A stretch of 64,000 nt of DNA from Stemphylium vesicarium (Eukaryota; Ascomycota; Dothideomycetes; Pleosporales; Pleosporaceae). The position numbers and the translations under genes were made by a program. Shown piece after piece: positions 21,324 through 32,547 of this stretch. The first letter of the stretch is position 1, and every line of letters starts with the position of its first letter. The stretch lies in NCBI GenBank assembly GCA_004380135.1, contig QXCR01000056.1:62001-126000 (forward strand). The letters are read 5' to 3'. The notes beneath the pieces were generated by a model, which was not told the origin of the DNA, ran no database searches, and saw only the letters and a list, made by a program, of their open reading frames with translations.

Positions 21324-21762
21324 GGTGGAAGGTATTAGTTGTGATGTGCGTTGCGAAGGATGTTGGTAGTGTGATATTAAGGTTGTAGCAGGAAGAGTAG
21401 AGCTAGGATAGAAGTATGCACCTGGGCGTCTTATATGCCACTAGCGTACTAGCACACTAGTGCTAATAATCAAAGAGCGGTAAAGACCTAGATAAAGGCA
21501 AAGTGGAAAGAATGTTACGAGAGAAAGGAAAGACATGGATTCTACAACTTTACATCTCTGCGGGATTCTAGGTCTCACAAGTAAAGAGCGACGAGATCGA
21601 TAAGAGATACTCTAACTATCAAAGCATTATAAGTAAAGCAAGAACTTTCGGCGGTTCTATTACTTATAGGAGGAGCCCTACGCTACTAAGTGATAGACCA
21701 GGAAAACTGAGAACAGTATTACAAATTTACTTTCTGTGCTCCTCCAGCCTAGATTCAACGTA
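21324..21762. other. Low-complexity, purine-rich intergenic stretch
   Basis: About 440 bp, A/G-rich on the plus strand with recurring AAGTAAAG and AAAG words and many TAG/CTAG words. Nothing codes here. The composition differs from flanking genes and could be a decayed repeat, but no terminal repeat or transposase was seen. Confidence 0.35.
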
Positions 21763-23022
21763 TTATCTCTGCATCGGGTGTTCGCCGAATTGACTTCGAT
21801 TGCCCATCTGCACGCCATGGCTTTGCATTGTCCTGCCATACTCCATTACCTCATCTTCCCAGCTTTTCAGTGCTTCTATATTTCCTCTAAGTAAATGATC
21901 GACTGCCCCGGCAAGTTTCATGGCATCAAGAGCGGCTTGGTTAGTGCTCGCCGCAGTGTGGGGTCTGAAGCCCGCCAATGCATCTCCAAGTAGAAGCACC
22001 CTGCTGCCGTCGAGTAGAGCAGAAGGTGTGATGACATCTGTGATGGCTTGAATAAAGGGTATCTGGGTCTTGTTGACCAATTCAGCAAACTGAGGCGGCA
22101 AGACATCCTTAGCCAACTGCTTTCGGCACTCCCATACTTCATCTTTGACACCACCAGGTGGTAGCGTGATGTGATGCCTCTTCCCATCTTTGTCCGTCAT
22201 GAGCTCGACATGCTCCGGTGCCTCTTCCTTGTAGTTGACATACCACACCCAGTTTAAGAGCCTCTCGCCAGGCTTAGTAGTGCCATTCTTCCCCGGGATA
22301 GTGTATGCTAGGATCTGTATGCCTTCGGCATGGTAGAACGGGAACTTTTCGACGAAGACATCGGTCGCGGCTTGAGAAACCTGGGTTTCTGGCACAGTTC
22401 CCCGCCATGCTACATAGCCAGCGTATTCTCGCCTTACATCCGGGAAGCATTCGGCACGAATCTTAGAGCTGGGGCCGTCAGCTGCGATGACAAGGTCTGC
22501 GTCGGTTGTGAAAGTCTCTCCGGACTTATGCTGCACGCTGATCTTGACGGGATTGGAGAAGTCTGGCTGAGCAGACGTAGGCTTGGGTGCCTCCACACTC
22601 GTAACCGTGCATCCGTATTCATATGAAGTCTTCCCTTCTCCTTCTTCAGCTACAGGAACTTGCGCGTAGTCGGTCTTCGTGCCATCGTAGTTCGTCCGTA
22701 GCAGGTGATAGAGCAAGTCCCAGCTCGTCATGCGCTGTTCTTGATCATGGCGACTAATCACCTTGCCTGCTTTATCGAGATATAATCGCTGGTGGCTCGG
22801 AATTGCCAATGGTGTTTGAGTTCGATCGTAGGTTTTGAAGAACTTCTGCACGTCTTGACCTGCGACGACTCCTGCGCCTTGGTCTTGGAGAAGCGTTGTC
22901 GGGTTGCGCTCGAATATACGGATATTGAGATCTTTTCGTAGGCGCTTCAGAGCTACTCCGGTTAAAAGGCCACCTAGTGAGCCTCCTACAATTACTATAT
23001 TTTTGGGTTTTGCTGAAGCCAT
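21763..23022 (-). CDS. FAD-dependent monooxygenase (aromatic hydroxylase type)
   Basis: Intronless, 419 residues. The N-terminal FAD-binding fold shows IVIVGGSLGGLLTGVAL (a GxGxxG variant) at about residues 8-24 and a basic/acidic end RIFERN. The second FAD/NAD(P)H motif is DLVIAADGPSSKIR near residue 190. The third, VLLLGDALAGFRPHTAAST near residue 345, binds the ribityl chain. The layout matches flavoprotein hydroxylases of the 2,6-dihydroxypyridine 3-hydroxylase / salicylate hydroxylase class, which add one oxygen from O2 to an aromatic ring using NAD(P)H. The substrate cannot be read from sequence. No signal peptide, so it is probably cytosolic. An MFS transporter lies 390 bp upstream on the same strand, so the two may serve one catabolic or secondary-metabolic function. 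Confidence 0.9.
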   Translation of the reverse strand: MASAKPKNIVIVGGSLGGLLTGVALKRLRKDLNIRIFERNPTTLLQDQGAGVVAGQDVQKFFKTYDRTQTPLAIPSHQRLYLDKAGKVISRHDQEQRMTSWDLLYHLLRTNYDGTKTDYAQVPVAEEGEGKTSYEYGCTVTSVEAPKPTSAQPDFSNPVKISVQHKSGETFTTDADLVIAADGPSSKIRAECFPDVRREYAGYVAWRGTVPETQVSQAATDVFVEKFPFYHAEGIQILAYTIPGKNGTTKPGERLLNWVWYVNYKEEAPEHVELMTDKDGKRHHITLPPGGVKDEVWECRKQLAKDVLPPQFAELVNKTQIPFIQAITDVITPSALLDGSRVLLLGDALAGFRPHTAASTNQAALDAMKLAGAVDHLLRGNIEALKSWEDEVMEYGRTMQSHGVQMGNRSQFGEHPMQR

Positions 23023-23411
23023 GGTGACGCGTGGATACGTTCTCGACTATGAAAGAGGAGTGAGTGGAATGAGAAAATGTCGAAAGCGAGCCGTTGGCTC
23101 AGCGCTGTGGAAATTACATGCCGGGCTTTTTGACTATCGCGATCTGCTCAGGGATGCATTCTTGCATTTGTCGATGACATGATGGAGTAGCCAGAACGGC
23201 AGCGCGCGGTCACGATAATCGGCAGCCTCGGCAAGAAACGTCGCTTATGCTATCATGACGTACATAACGACCTTGGAAAGCGCCCCACCATATGCATTAC
23301 GTTTGATGGACCATCACGTGGCAAGCAAGAAGCCTGGATTATTATTCCATTTATTGTAATGTGTACTGCAGAACCTACAGAAACACGCGTTCGCTTTAAG
23401 ACAGAAGACAG
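23023..23411. promoter_or_regulatory. Intergenic region between MFS transporter and FAD monooxygenase
   Basis: A 389-bp spacer between two minus-strand genes, holding the monooxygenase promoter and the transporter 3' end. It is too long for a polycistron and has no recognised site. Confidence 0.5.
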
Positions 23412-24986
23412 TCAGACAGTCCTAGGACGCTGAGCTTTATTGGGCAATGTCTCGCACTCTCTCAGCTCAATCCCTTCTGGTCTGACAGTCTCGTCCCTCT
23501 TCATCTCCAACTCCCTCGCAAACTTACTGTTCTCACGGATCTGCGGACCTTTGAAGTAAAATACATACACTGGGATACAAAATACAGCACCTAGTGCAAA
23601 TAACACCAAGTACGAATTCCGGATCCCCAGCGTTTTGTACATGGGCCCGGTGTAGAGGGCGCACATGCCGGCAAGGAAGTCTCTCATAAAGCCATTACCG
23701 CCGGTTGCGGACGCGCTGTATGGGCCGTACGCTGCAACCATGTAGTCGATAGTCGCGTAGTAAATGGCGAAGTTGGCGATGCCTATGAGAAGGGAGGCTA
23801 CGACGATACCAAACCAGTGGAGCGGCGGTCCTGTTGCCACGAAAGCGCAGATTAGTAGTCCTACAGGGAGCAGGATGATTTGGTACAGGAGAGGTGTGAG
23901 CCGGGCTTCAGGAGCGAGGCGCTCGCCTTTGCTGCGTCGGGCGTTGTGGCGTGCGATAACAGGGAAGAATGTAAGATAGCCGGCCACGTACGCGACTGCT
24001 AGTGCAATGAGGACTAGAGAAATGTTCGTGGGTGTGAAGGACCATTGATCGAAGACATAGCCGTAGCTCTCAAAGAAGGAGAAGATGAGGGCGTCGGCGA
24101 AACCGCTTAGGAGCGAGAGAAACAGGACGATTGGCTCGAAAATGAGCATCTGGTAAGGCCGGTACAATGTCATACCGATTTCCTTCCAATGGAACCTTTC
24201 CTTCCAGCTCTTGTTGTCGTTTGGTCCTTGTACATTCGGATTCCCATAGCCCCTCAACCGTTTGGCAGCACTGTCGAGCAGAATTGTAGCGCGCGTCTCT
24301 TTCGCAACCAGTAGGTGTAGCAGTTGCGTAAATCCACCAAGGATGAGTTGGATCCAAAAGATCCATCGGAAACCCAAACACTGTTGCACTGGACCACCAA
24401 CAATGCCACCAAGAACAGCACCGAGACAGGAGAAGAGAGATGCCCACAAGACGGCGTGTTGCTGATCATCCTTATCGAACATATCAGCGACCATCCCCAT
24501 GGTAACAGAGCCGCCGGCAGACGATAACCCTCCCATGACTCTGCCACCAATGATTCCACCAAAGTTGTTCGACAAGGCGCAAATCAGAAGAGAGATGTTA
24601 GTCAGCCCGAGGGAAGCCTGCATGACTGGCCATCGTCCGAGTTCTTCCGACACCGGAGCCCAAAACTCACACCCGATAGCATACGGAATGAGGAAGGCTA
24701 TCATCCCGAGCCGTGCATTAGTGATGCCAAAGTATGAGTTCAACAAGGGGACAGCGTTGGAGTAGATGGCCGTGTTAAAGTTCATGCTAATTTGGCAGAA
24801 AGCAACGACGGTCAAGAGGATCCATTTCCGCCATGCGGTCCATTCATATGCCAGATATTTGCGCGAGTTCTCTTCGGTGAGAGATGTATCGGAGGCGGGG
24901 TGGTGGGCCGGAGGCTGGAGAGTGCTTATAGTCCGAACCTCTCGATGCGACCATTGATATGGTACAGATGGAAATGTGGAGGACAT
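23412..24986 (-). CDS. MFS transporter (DHA1/drug:H+ antiporter type)
   Basis: Intronless, 524 residues with about twelve hydrophobic segments and a polar 48-residue N-terminus. The first segment starts near WRKWILLTVVAFCQISMNF. The loop after the second segment reads SEELGRWPVM, a form of MFS motif A. GGRVMGGLSSAGGSVTMGMV and GAVLGGIVGGPVQQCLGFRW follow, the latter matching the proline/glycine-rich signature of the drug:proton antiporters. A cytosolic loop with many charges (about residues 235-285) separates the two six-helix halves. The predicted function is proton-coupled export or uptake of a small organic molecule at the plasma membrane. The neighbouring FAD monooxygenase suggests an aromatic substrate or product, but that is inference. 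Confidence 0.92.
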   Translation of the reverse strand: MSSTFPSVPYQWSHREVRTISTLQPPAHHPASDTSLTEENSRKYLAYEWTAWRKWILLTVVAFCQISMNFNTAIYSNAVPLLNSYFGITNARLGMIAFLIPYAIGCEFWAPVSEELGRWPVMQASLGLTNISLLICALSNNFGGIIGGRVMGGLSSAGGSVTMGMVADMFDKDDQQHAVLWASLFSCLGAVLGGIVGGPVQQCLGFRWIFWIQLILGGFTQLLHLLVAKETRATILLDSAAKRLRGYGNPNVQGPNDNKSWKERFHWKEIGMTLYRPYQMLIFEPIVLFLSLLSGFADALIFSFFESYGYVFDQWSFTPTNISLVLIALAVAYVAGYLTFFPVIARHNARRSKGERLAPEARLTPLLYQIILLPVGLLICAFVATGPPLHWFGIVVASLLIGIANFAIYYATIDYMVAAYGPYSASATGGNGFMRDFLAGMCALYTGPMYKTLGIRNSYLVLFALGAVFCIPVYVFYFKGPQIRENSKFARELEMKRDETVRPEGIELRECETLPNKAQRPRTV

Positions 24987-26041
24987 GTTGTAAGCTGTAG
25001 AGTGTGTCTTATGGGATTTGTTATGAAGTTGTGAGAGTTGAATGTGTCGAGAAGCATATAGACTGCAACGAAAGACCGCTTTAACAGGAATGACATTGAC
25101 GCGAGAGATTTATTTACCGCCCTAAGATCTAGATTCATCGCTCAATGTTGGTTTTTTGGCATCTTGTGATCACCAAACCATAGTTCTCCTGTTCTTCACA
25201 GCCCCGCCCGGTCGTCCCATGGTACAATACATTATAAACGAGGCTTAGAAGTCCAGGCCGCATACGCGTAGTCTGCAAAACTACATAGTTGACCATTTAC
25301 TCATGGGATTTGTTGAAGCTCGATAGAGCTGTCGACAAATTCGAATTCAAAGTCTTGAAGACGCCAAGATGGCAGCATTGTGTCAACCATGGTACTAAGG
25401 ACGGAGTTGAAAAGCTCTTCGCGGACCTTCTGAACTCCATCTTCCGCACACTCCAAAACCTCTTACTCATGCTATTTGATAGAAACTAAGACGATACACC
25501 ATATCGTGCAGTATTTTCCTAATTACCGTCCCTACGACTAGGTTGTTGCGGGGTTGTTCTTTTTTTAGCCATTTATTGTTACGTATGTATAATACGCGCC
25601 TTCTAACAGTGTCTCAAAGACAGTGTTTGCGTGTACCCAGCCGCAAAGAACGCAACGTGCCTGAAACAATGATACAGAGGTGAATTAAAATAGCGCAAAA
25701 TAGATCTTAGTGAGTCTGTTCGCAAGACGTATGAAGCTACCAAGACATCTGGTGCGCGACCCATCGCATTCGCATAGTACACCGTCGGGGTCTTCGACAG
25801 CGAACCACCCACCCATAGCCACTGCATTCACAAACGCACCCAAACGATACGCTCAGGTTCCGGCTCTCGGAGATCGCAGTCATCGACAGCTGATAGAAAA
25901 GGTCCGCAACTACAAGACTAGGACTAAATGTAAATTGCAATAGCTCCTTTTTCATTGGTCAGAAAGAGGAACCTGAACCTGGGATCGGTTTCTTGGAAGA
26001 GTACAGAATTTTGTTTTAATGCAATGTGTGGATAATGCGCA

Positions 26042-26073
<32 letters not shown>

Positions 26074-28214
26074 GGGCAACGCTTGAATATTAAGCAAGCT
26101 CTCAACACAGATACGGTACTCCAAGACTCCGCTCTACCATTATGACTCAAAGGCAACACTCAAAACTCCGTGGGTGCTCTTCTGCGCCAAATTAGAAGCG
26201 GTGTTAAGCAACCTCGGCATCTGTCCCGTAAGGAGTCAAGAAAACCGTCCGTTAAAGAACCGCTTTCAATAAACTTGTAATTCGCGAAGCCCCAGAATAT
26301 ACTTTTGGTATCTCTGTATGGAAGGGGTGGTGCAGTCCGCCATCAATAAAGCACGTTGATTGCCCATCATGGACGGCAAGGCAGCCAAGCGAGCATGCGT
26401 ATGACTGACTTAAGCACTCAGTCTCCTTCTTAATTATGATCTTCAGCCGTATTCTCCACAGTGTTGCCTAAGAAGTAGATTCTGGATACACAAATCAGTT
26501 TCGTCTTGTGCCAGGCAATGCCACGTCGACCGATGGGGAGGTCGGCTTGACGGCTAGATGCATGATGCCGTGAGGTATGTTGCACTTAACAGCAATCCGT
26601 GCCTACTGAATTGGATTCGACAACCACCTTTCTAGCCAGGCTGCAGCAGTCCGCTTATACCTAATCATGTTCGCAGAAATGGCGCGTCTCCTGTTCGTCA
26701 CCCGGGAACGTGCTGCATCGATACTTAGGTAGCCGTGATTGCATGGACGGGAGGTTGATGGATGACGTTGCGGTCATGTCATAGTCTCTTCATGGCAACT
26801 TGCAGAGTCCAGGGCAAGGCGACGTGGCTCCGCTCTAATGCAGCCACATTAAAACCTGCCTCAATGCACGCTTCCCCGCATCGATCAGCTTGTAACAATG
26901 TGGAAATTCTGTGTATCGGCTTCGAAGCTTGCTTCGCTCCTCTAACTAGTCTCCTGGAGATGGGGGGGGAGGGGGGGATAACTCAACAAGGACGTCGCGT
27001 CGCACCGGAGCTTCTGACAGACACGTTGACATCTCGGCAGAAAGAGCGCCGTCAAACTTCTAGAAGACATGACTTGAAACCAATTCAAGACTGACAGGAG
27101 TTTCGAGCATAACCTGAGGTAGGGCGGTTTTCAATGTTCCGCAAATGCGAAGGGCAAAGGAACGCATAAACGTCACTTTCTTCTGGCCAAGGGGGAAGAA
27201 GTTCGATCGAAACTGAAACGACTCGATAGCATGGATCTTCCCATATGATCAGGGCCCGCCTCCTTCAACCATGTAAATGGCTATGGTCGCGGTGGTCGCG
27301 CGTACAGCGCTGCAATGTGGCATGCGGATGAGAATGCGGGGTGCCCACACTTCCGTTCCCGCCAGAACCATGTTTTCTGGGCTTGGAATACAACGCGAAG
27401 AAGCAGCACAATCGCTGGGGATCGCCAAATTTGTGTAATGATGCATCCGACCGCGGGAAGGAAAGGAGCGATGGATGGGAGGTAGTGAAGGTACGTGGGT
27501 GGTTTCCTACCTGGGTCCTCATAGCTAGCGTGCCGAAACCTCCGACGTCTGATCTCGGATGCGACGATCCAGCACAAACCTCGTTCTGACCTATGCGCGC
27601 ACAATGCCCCCATCCTCAGCATCTCTATCCCGACCGTCTTGTGGCCGTTCGCAGATCAACGGATCGCATGGTGGCCAGAATATGTGAGGGCGGCCGTCAG
27701 AGTACCCCCACGGCCCCATAACGGCAGCAGTATGGCAAGGTAGCAGCCTGTGTTCCTGTATTGGCCGTTGTGATACGTTCTCCGCAATTACGCCCAGTTC
27801 ACACGTCTCTCCCGGTGCAGGATGCGCATCCCTCCCGTTACACCAGGAACATACAGTAGTCTCTGGGTCTGCGGCATCCGATCAGCTAGCATAGAGCAAT
27901 CCCTTGCGCTCGAGCCCTCCAACTGTAGCTAAACCCTTCTCGTTGTCATTCTTAGCCGGACCGGACCCATGCGCGAGGCAATCTTAATCCTTCTTACGTC
28001 TTCCCGCTTTCCTTAGCAGTCGTGTGCCGCTATCTTGGCCTATTTGACCTTTGCATGACCTGTGCCGTCCTCTCGGTACCTGTTCCTTTTCATTCCTTCA
28101 GCCACACGTCCCCACATTCGTTCCGTTAAGTAGGAGGAAGAGCCGAACCTTCAAATCCTCATACCTCCCTGACTATCAGTCGAAACTATCACATTTGTTC
28201 AGTCTCCACACAGC
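24987..28214. other. 3.2-kb gene-poor divergent region
   Basis: It separates the MFS gene (minus) from the 7TM-RGS gene (plus). All ORFs are below about 123 codons, overlap on both strands and show no domains. It contains a hexanucleotide repeat at 26044 and two adjacent G-runs near 26960-26977. The last few hundred bases before 28215 are pyrimidine-rich, as is common for fungal core promoters. Confidence 0.5.
26044..26073 (+). repeat. (CCAGAA)5 hexanucleotide repeat
   Basis: Five perfect tandem copies of CCAGAA in non-coding sequence. Confidence 0.95.
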
Positions 28215-30039
28215 ATGGTCGTCATGGCACCTGTGGTGCGTCCACGACAACTCGATGGCAAGACGAGACCCAATCTGGACTCTCTTGGAGTTGGCTACCT
28301 TCTCGTCGCCATCATTTACACCATCCTACTTGCTACAGAGCTATTCTTCTTGCACCGAAGAAGAGAAGCCTTCTGTGTACAGATACGAAATGTCAAGGTT
28401 GTCTTCGCGGCGGTATTAATGCTGCACATATACCTCATTCTTGTCTTACTCGTTTACCCTTGGAATGGCCTCTTCCCATGCTCAGCCGAATTCTGGATCA
28501 TGTCCGTGTTCCTTCCGTCTGGCATGGCGTTCTTTCAAGGTGACTAATTTCCATTCACACACTCTGCCAGCCACTGATGCTCCATAGCCTGCAACGCAAA
28601 GGTTCTCTCCGCTTACGAGAGCCAGCGTCGAATGACGCGCAACTTTCTTGAGGGTTCGCGCAAGAAGCGGCTCTCATATACCCCTAGTGGCCTGTACGAA
28701 GCCTGGCGTGATCTCGACGCAGCAAAGAAGGTTTATTTTGGCACGATATGTGGACTTATCTTCTCCGTAAGCTTTATCACTAAGTGAAAGTAGATCGCGC
28801 TGACGAGAATAGTTCTTTCCCGCCATTATGCTGTTCTTCGGTTCACGTCGCTTTCATGAGGACTATGGCTTTTTTGGGGAGTCCGCAGACTACATTGAGT
28901 GTCGCAGGGGTGGTGAATGGTATGTGTCGCTTCCTTCGCTCGGGGAATGCTCCAACTGACTGTGTTGCAGGATTCCCTCCATATTCGTCCAGCTTTTTTG
29001 GACCATGATGGTCGGTCCGTGGATTCTATGGAAGATCCGCAACATCAAGGATGTTCATTCATGGGCCTGGCAAACGAGACTTGCCATCCTCGCTGGGTAT
29101 GTGCGATCCTTCTTCCCACTAGTCACTTCTCTAACATTTCATCCAGCCTTCCAGGGACGCCGCTTTGGATTGCCTTTACCTACGCGAACAGGGACAAAGT
29201 CTCAAGTATTAACGAGTTCTTTGCTCCCGCAGGGTGGTAGGCAAACTGTTTGTCACAGTAACCCGCTGCTCATGCTGACATCTAAACCCAGGTTCATACC
29301 GTCACTAGTAGTTTGCCAACAAGTCCTGATCATCATCCCTCTCAGAGACGCCTTGAGGGTGCAACCAAACCGGCGATCATCAATCTCCGAAACCGATTCT
29401 CTTACATCGAACCACTCAGTCATGACCGAGAAATCGTCGACTATGATTTACAGCAAGGAGCTGAAATCTAAGGGTTCGATGCAGGCACTGGAGTTCAGCA
29501 TCGAGCAGAACATCGAGCCCCTCATCGCTTGGGCCGCCGCTCGCGAGTTTACAGCCGAGAACTGCATCTTCCTTCGCGAAGTCCGCAACTTCAGGAAGAA
29601 GTGGGCCAGTCTCAAGGTTGTCACCACCGCGCAACGACGCCAAATGTTCAACGAAGCTTCACTCATCTTCTACACGCTCATCAACCCTTTCACTGCGGAG
29701 TCCCCAATCAACATCGAGTACAAGATATTCAAGACCCTGCAAAACATGTTTGCAGATATCGAGTTTGACCCATACATGCCCCGCAGCAAGACGCCTGATG
29801 ATGTCAAGTCACCAGTCACCCGAGACAATGTCGTATGCCCATGGGAGGATACCCTGAGCCGCCCAACCAGTCTCGACAGCAACGTCACTGCGTCATCGAC
29901 ATCGAGCACAAGGACCATTGTCCCGAGCGAGTTCACCGAAGAGGTGTTCGACCGGGCTTTCGAGAGCATCAAGTATCTCGTCTTCACCAACACATGGCCG
30001 CGCTATGTAGAGCTCGCTGGCAAGCTCCCATCAGCCTGA
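28215..30039 (+). CDS. Seven-transmembrane RGS-domain protein
   Basis: Six exons: 28215-28539, 28588-28766, 28813-28919, 28971-29096, 29147-29236 and 29292-30039, all with GT-AG introns of 46-55 bp and consistent phase, giving 524 residues. The N-terminal half has seven hydrophobic segments: GVGYLLVAIIYTILLATELF, VVFAAVLMLHIYLILVLLVY, FWIMSVFLPSGMAFF, VYFGTICGLIFSFFPAIMLF, WIPSIFVQLFWTMMVGPWIL, LAILAGLPGTPLWIAFTYA and FIPSLVVCQQVLIIIPL. The C-terminal half is a regulator-of-G-protein-signalling domain: LEFSIEQNIEPLIAWAA, EVRNFRKKW, FYTLINPFTAESPINI and the end VFDRAFESIKYLVFTNTWPR. It is interrupted by a Ser/Thr-rich insert of about 65 residues. Such proteins accelerate GTP hydrolysis by G-alpha subunits and may act as receptors at the same time, as proposed for Magnaporthe Rgs7-type proteins. 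The ATG at 28215 was chosen; 28224 is a possible alternative. Confidence 0.92.
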
Positions 30040-31509
30040 TTATATCGCTGCTAATGATCTTAACAATTCTTGCACATCCTCATGGATGCTGATCACGTAT
30101 CTCGCTGAGCCGAGTCATTCACTATGTTCATCCACTCATTGGAAATACCCTGTCTACAGCCTTGCACGGCTATACCAGTCTTTACTTTTTTTTGTTTCAA
30201 CGAGCGTTCTCTTGTTTGGTTTCTTTGTAGTTGCTTCTTGGATAGGAAATACCCTAAAATGGCATGGAGTTACTTTTTTTCAGCCCTGTCACATCTCAAT
30301 GACTTCATCGTCACATCTTCTCTCGCACATCATGCACGAGACAACTACGGAAACACTTAAGAGGGTCGTTTGGCCCTTCCACTAGTGGCTTCATGCATTG
30401 CGATGCGCACCGACCTTCGTCATGAAGACGCATCTGAGACTGCTTCTGTCGCGAGTACGTGGCGCAGAAGAGACCTCCGTTTGACAAGGCTTCCGTAAGG
30501 CTGCTGCCCCACGATACAGTTTCGACGTGTCTTGACATGTGGGGACCGGATTCCGCATGCCAGTCGTCGGATCGACGAGATCCTTTTCGACCCCGACTCA
30601 GTGCACAATCGCTATTGTCCCCAACATCAACGACACACACAGCCACGCACCTCTTTGTTGTTTCTTTCAATCTTTCCTTCCTCGGTTCTCACGTACCGCC
30701 TCGGCTTCTTCCCTCCGTACACGGCAAGACACGCTCATCGTATTTTCGCTAAAGCACGTTTGAGACCCGCGCCGCAATCCTTCTCATACGGCACAGTAAG
30801 CCACCAACTCCCCCCAGCCCGGCCGCTCCATCCCGTCTCCTTTTTTCCTCAGCATCGCACAAATCCCCCGGGCTGTGTTCGGCGGGCGATTTTGTGCACA
30901 AGGGGGGTTGCGCATCTTGCCCGACGACGTGGTTTCGCGCCCTGTGGCGGAAGGCGTCGCAGCTTTCTGGTACCCAGATACGGAACGACCGTACACCGGG
31001 GTTGTGGATGGTCGCTGAAGGGAAGGGTCTCGTGTTATTTTGATATTTCATGACGTTGTAATAGCTGGGTTTTGCTTGGGGCGCGGAGATGGTAGGGCTA
31101 TTCGGACGAGCTGCGAGGTCGAGTGCATAATCGTCTTCACAACGTTGTGTGACTGCCTTAGGCTATGCACGCTGTCACAAACAACCTGCGAGAGCCGCTG
31201 CTACCGCTGGAGTGGCGACGCTAGGATAGTATTGTGGGCTTGCGAGCCGTTGTGACTGCTAAGGACCGATGTCACGCTGCAATGGCAGTCATCGCCGGAA
31301 GACGCTAGTATGACTCGACAGCCGTTCACGATGTTGGCTGCAGGCTACACCAGCTGGTCGGTCCTTCCACATTTCGCGCTTCACTATTATATTTTGAGAA
31401 CTGACAATTCTACCTACTGATTGCTGTCAAGGTTATTGTTGGCTATTGTAGGGCGCGTATGGCGCATCCTGCTTCACCATTTCGTTTCCCCCTCCAGAGA
31501 CTCGGATCA
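30040..31509. other. Intergenic, no supported gene
   Basis: About 1.5 kb. The longest ORF (30532-31053, plus, 173 codons) is Arg/Pro-rich with overlapping frames on both strands and no domain, so I do not call it. The right part flanks the Cys-rich remnant. Confidence 0.45.
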
Positions 31510-32190
31510 CTACACAACCCCAAGTTGGCTTGCGGGTATATTTCTACTTTTCCGGCGGATTCGGTGCGGAAGCAAGCTCCTGAAGGTGAAAGCGGGTTGT
31601 TCGCCGCGGGGACTCCGCTTCAGTGGAATGGAAGGGCTGCCTGACAATGCTGTCGCCTCTACGACAAGTGGCCAGTGTAACGGCTTTCTCTTCTTTTTAT
31701 CCCGCGTTCCTTCTCCCTGCTTCCGTTTCCCATTCTCCATCTGCTTCATTTTCCGCCATGGTTTCTGCGCCTCGTCTACGTTCTTCCTTTCCTCTTCCAC
31801 TTTTGCAGCTATTAGCTCAGCGACAGAGTCGAAACCAGATTTTGGTGGCGGGTCGGAATCATCCAAGAATTCCACATAGCAAGCAGGGTGGGGATTTCTT
31901 GTTTGAATGCCCAGCACTATTCCTTTCGATTCTGGTACATCATGGGGGTGGTTTTTGCACTTCTCGCAGTCGTTTCGCGGGTGTAGGCAAGTACAGCACT
32001 CGGGATTGGCTTCGAGGCTGTAGTTGAGGCGGTGGTTGTGCGCTTCTTGACAACATTCTCGGGCGGCTCGATTTGGACGAGGGCAAGACCTCGCTTGCGA
32101 TGTGTTGAGGGACTTGGGGGATATTGTTGCGTCTTTTGAGAAGTACTATCCTCATGCGCGACGTGGTATCCGTGTAGTACCAAGAGTAGC
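31510..32190 (-). pseudogene. Cys-rich charged protein, apparently frameshifted
   Basis: Two protein-like minus-strand frames abut. The upstream frame, from an acceptor-like TTCAG at 32191 onward, reads STSQKTQQYPPSPSTHRKRG, then LALVQIEPPENVVKKR. The downstream frame reads HNHRLNYSLEANPECCTC, LHPRNDCEKCKNHPHDVPE and a Glu/Lys-rich helix (SVAELIAAKVEEERKNVDEA). They meet around 32037-32048, where a one-base difference would join KKR to HNHRLNY. The C-C-x-C...C-x2-C pattern looks metal-binding. No ATG starts the upstream frame, so a short first exon further upstream is likely. It may be a decayed gene, a one-base assembly error in a live gene, or an unusual splice. I do not recognise the family. 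Confidence 0.4.
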
Positions 32191-32547
32191 CTGAAGTGAT
32201 AGATATATTTGTGTTTATGCTCCAGGCATGTGGATGTCGTACGGTTAGGATGTTGGGATTTGCGTGGAAAGTGCGATGCTGTCGCACATACCTACCTACA
32301 CTGACGACTTACAGGTCCAAGGAGTCATTACTTTGGAGTGAGCAACACGGCCACTGAGTCTTATTTGTACGACGTAACTTGACTGGTTGGCTATCCGAGA
32401 GAACTCGTCTCTTTGCAACCATGAGCTGGTATGTACAAGAGGTAGTTGTCAAGCGCGAAGTAAGCCAACCATCTCCCGTCTCACTGTGTTGTCAGGCAGT
32501 GTTGTGAAAGAAGTTTTGCGGTATAAACTGTAAAGCCGGTTCGAGGT

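Noticed and set aside
26959..26978. Two adjacent G-runs as a possible G-quadruplex
   Set aside because: Only two long runs with one short break; no gene context supports a function.
30532..31053. 173-codon plus-strand ORF
   Set aside because: Arg/Pro-rich, with overlapping ORFs on both strands and no domain, signal or splice partner.
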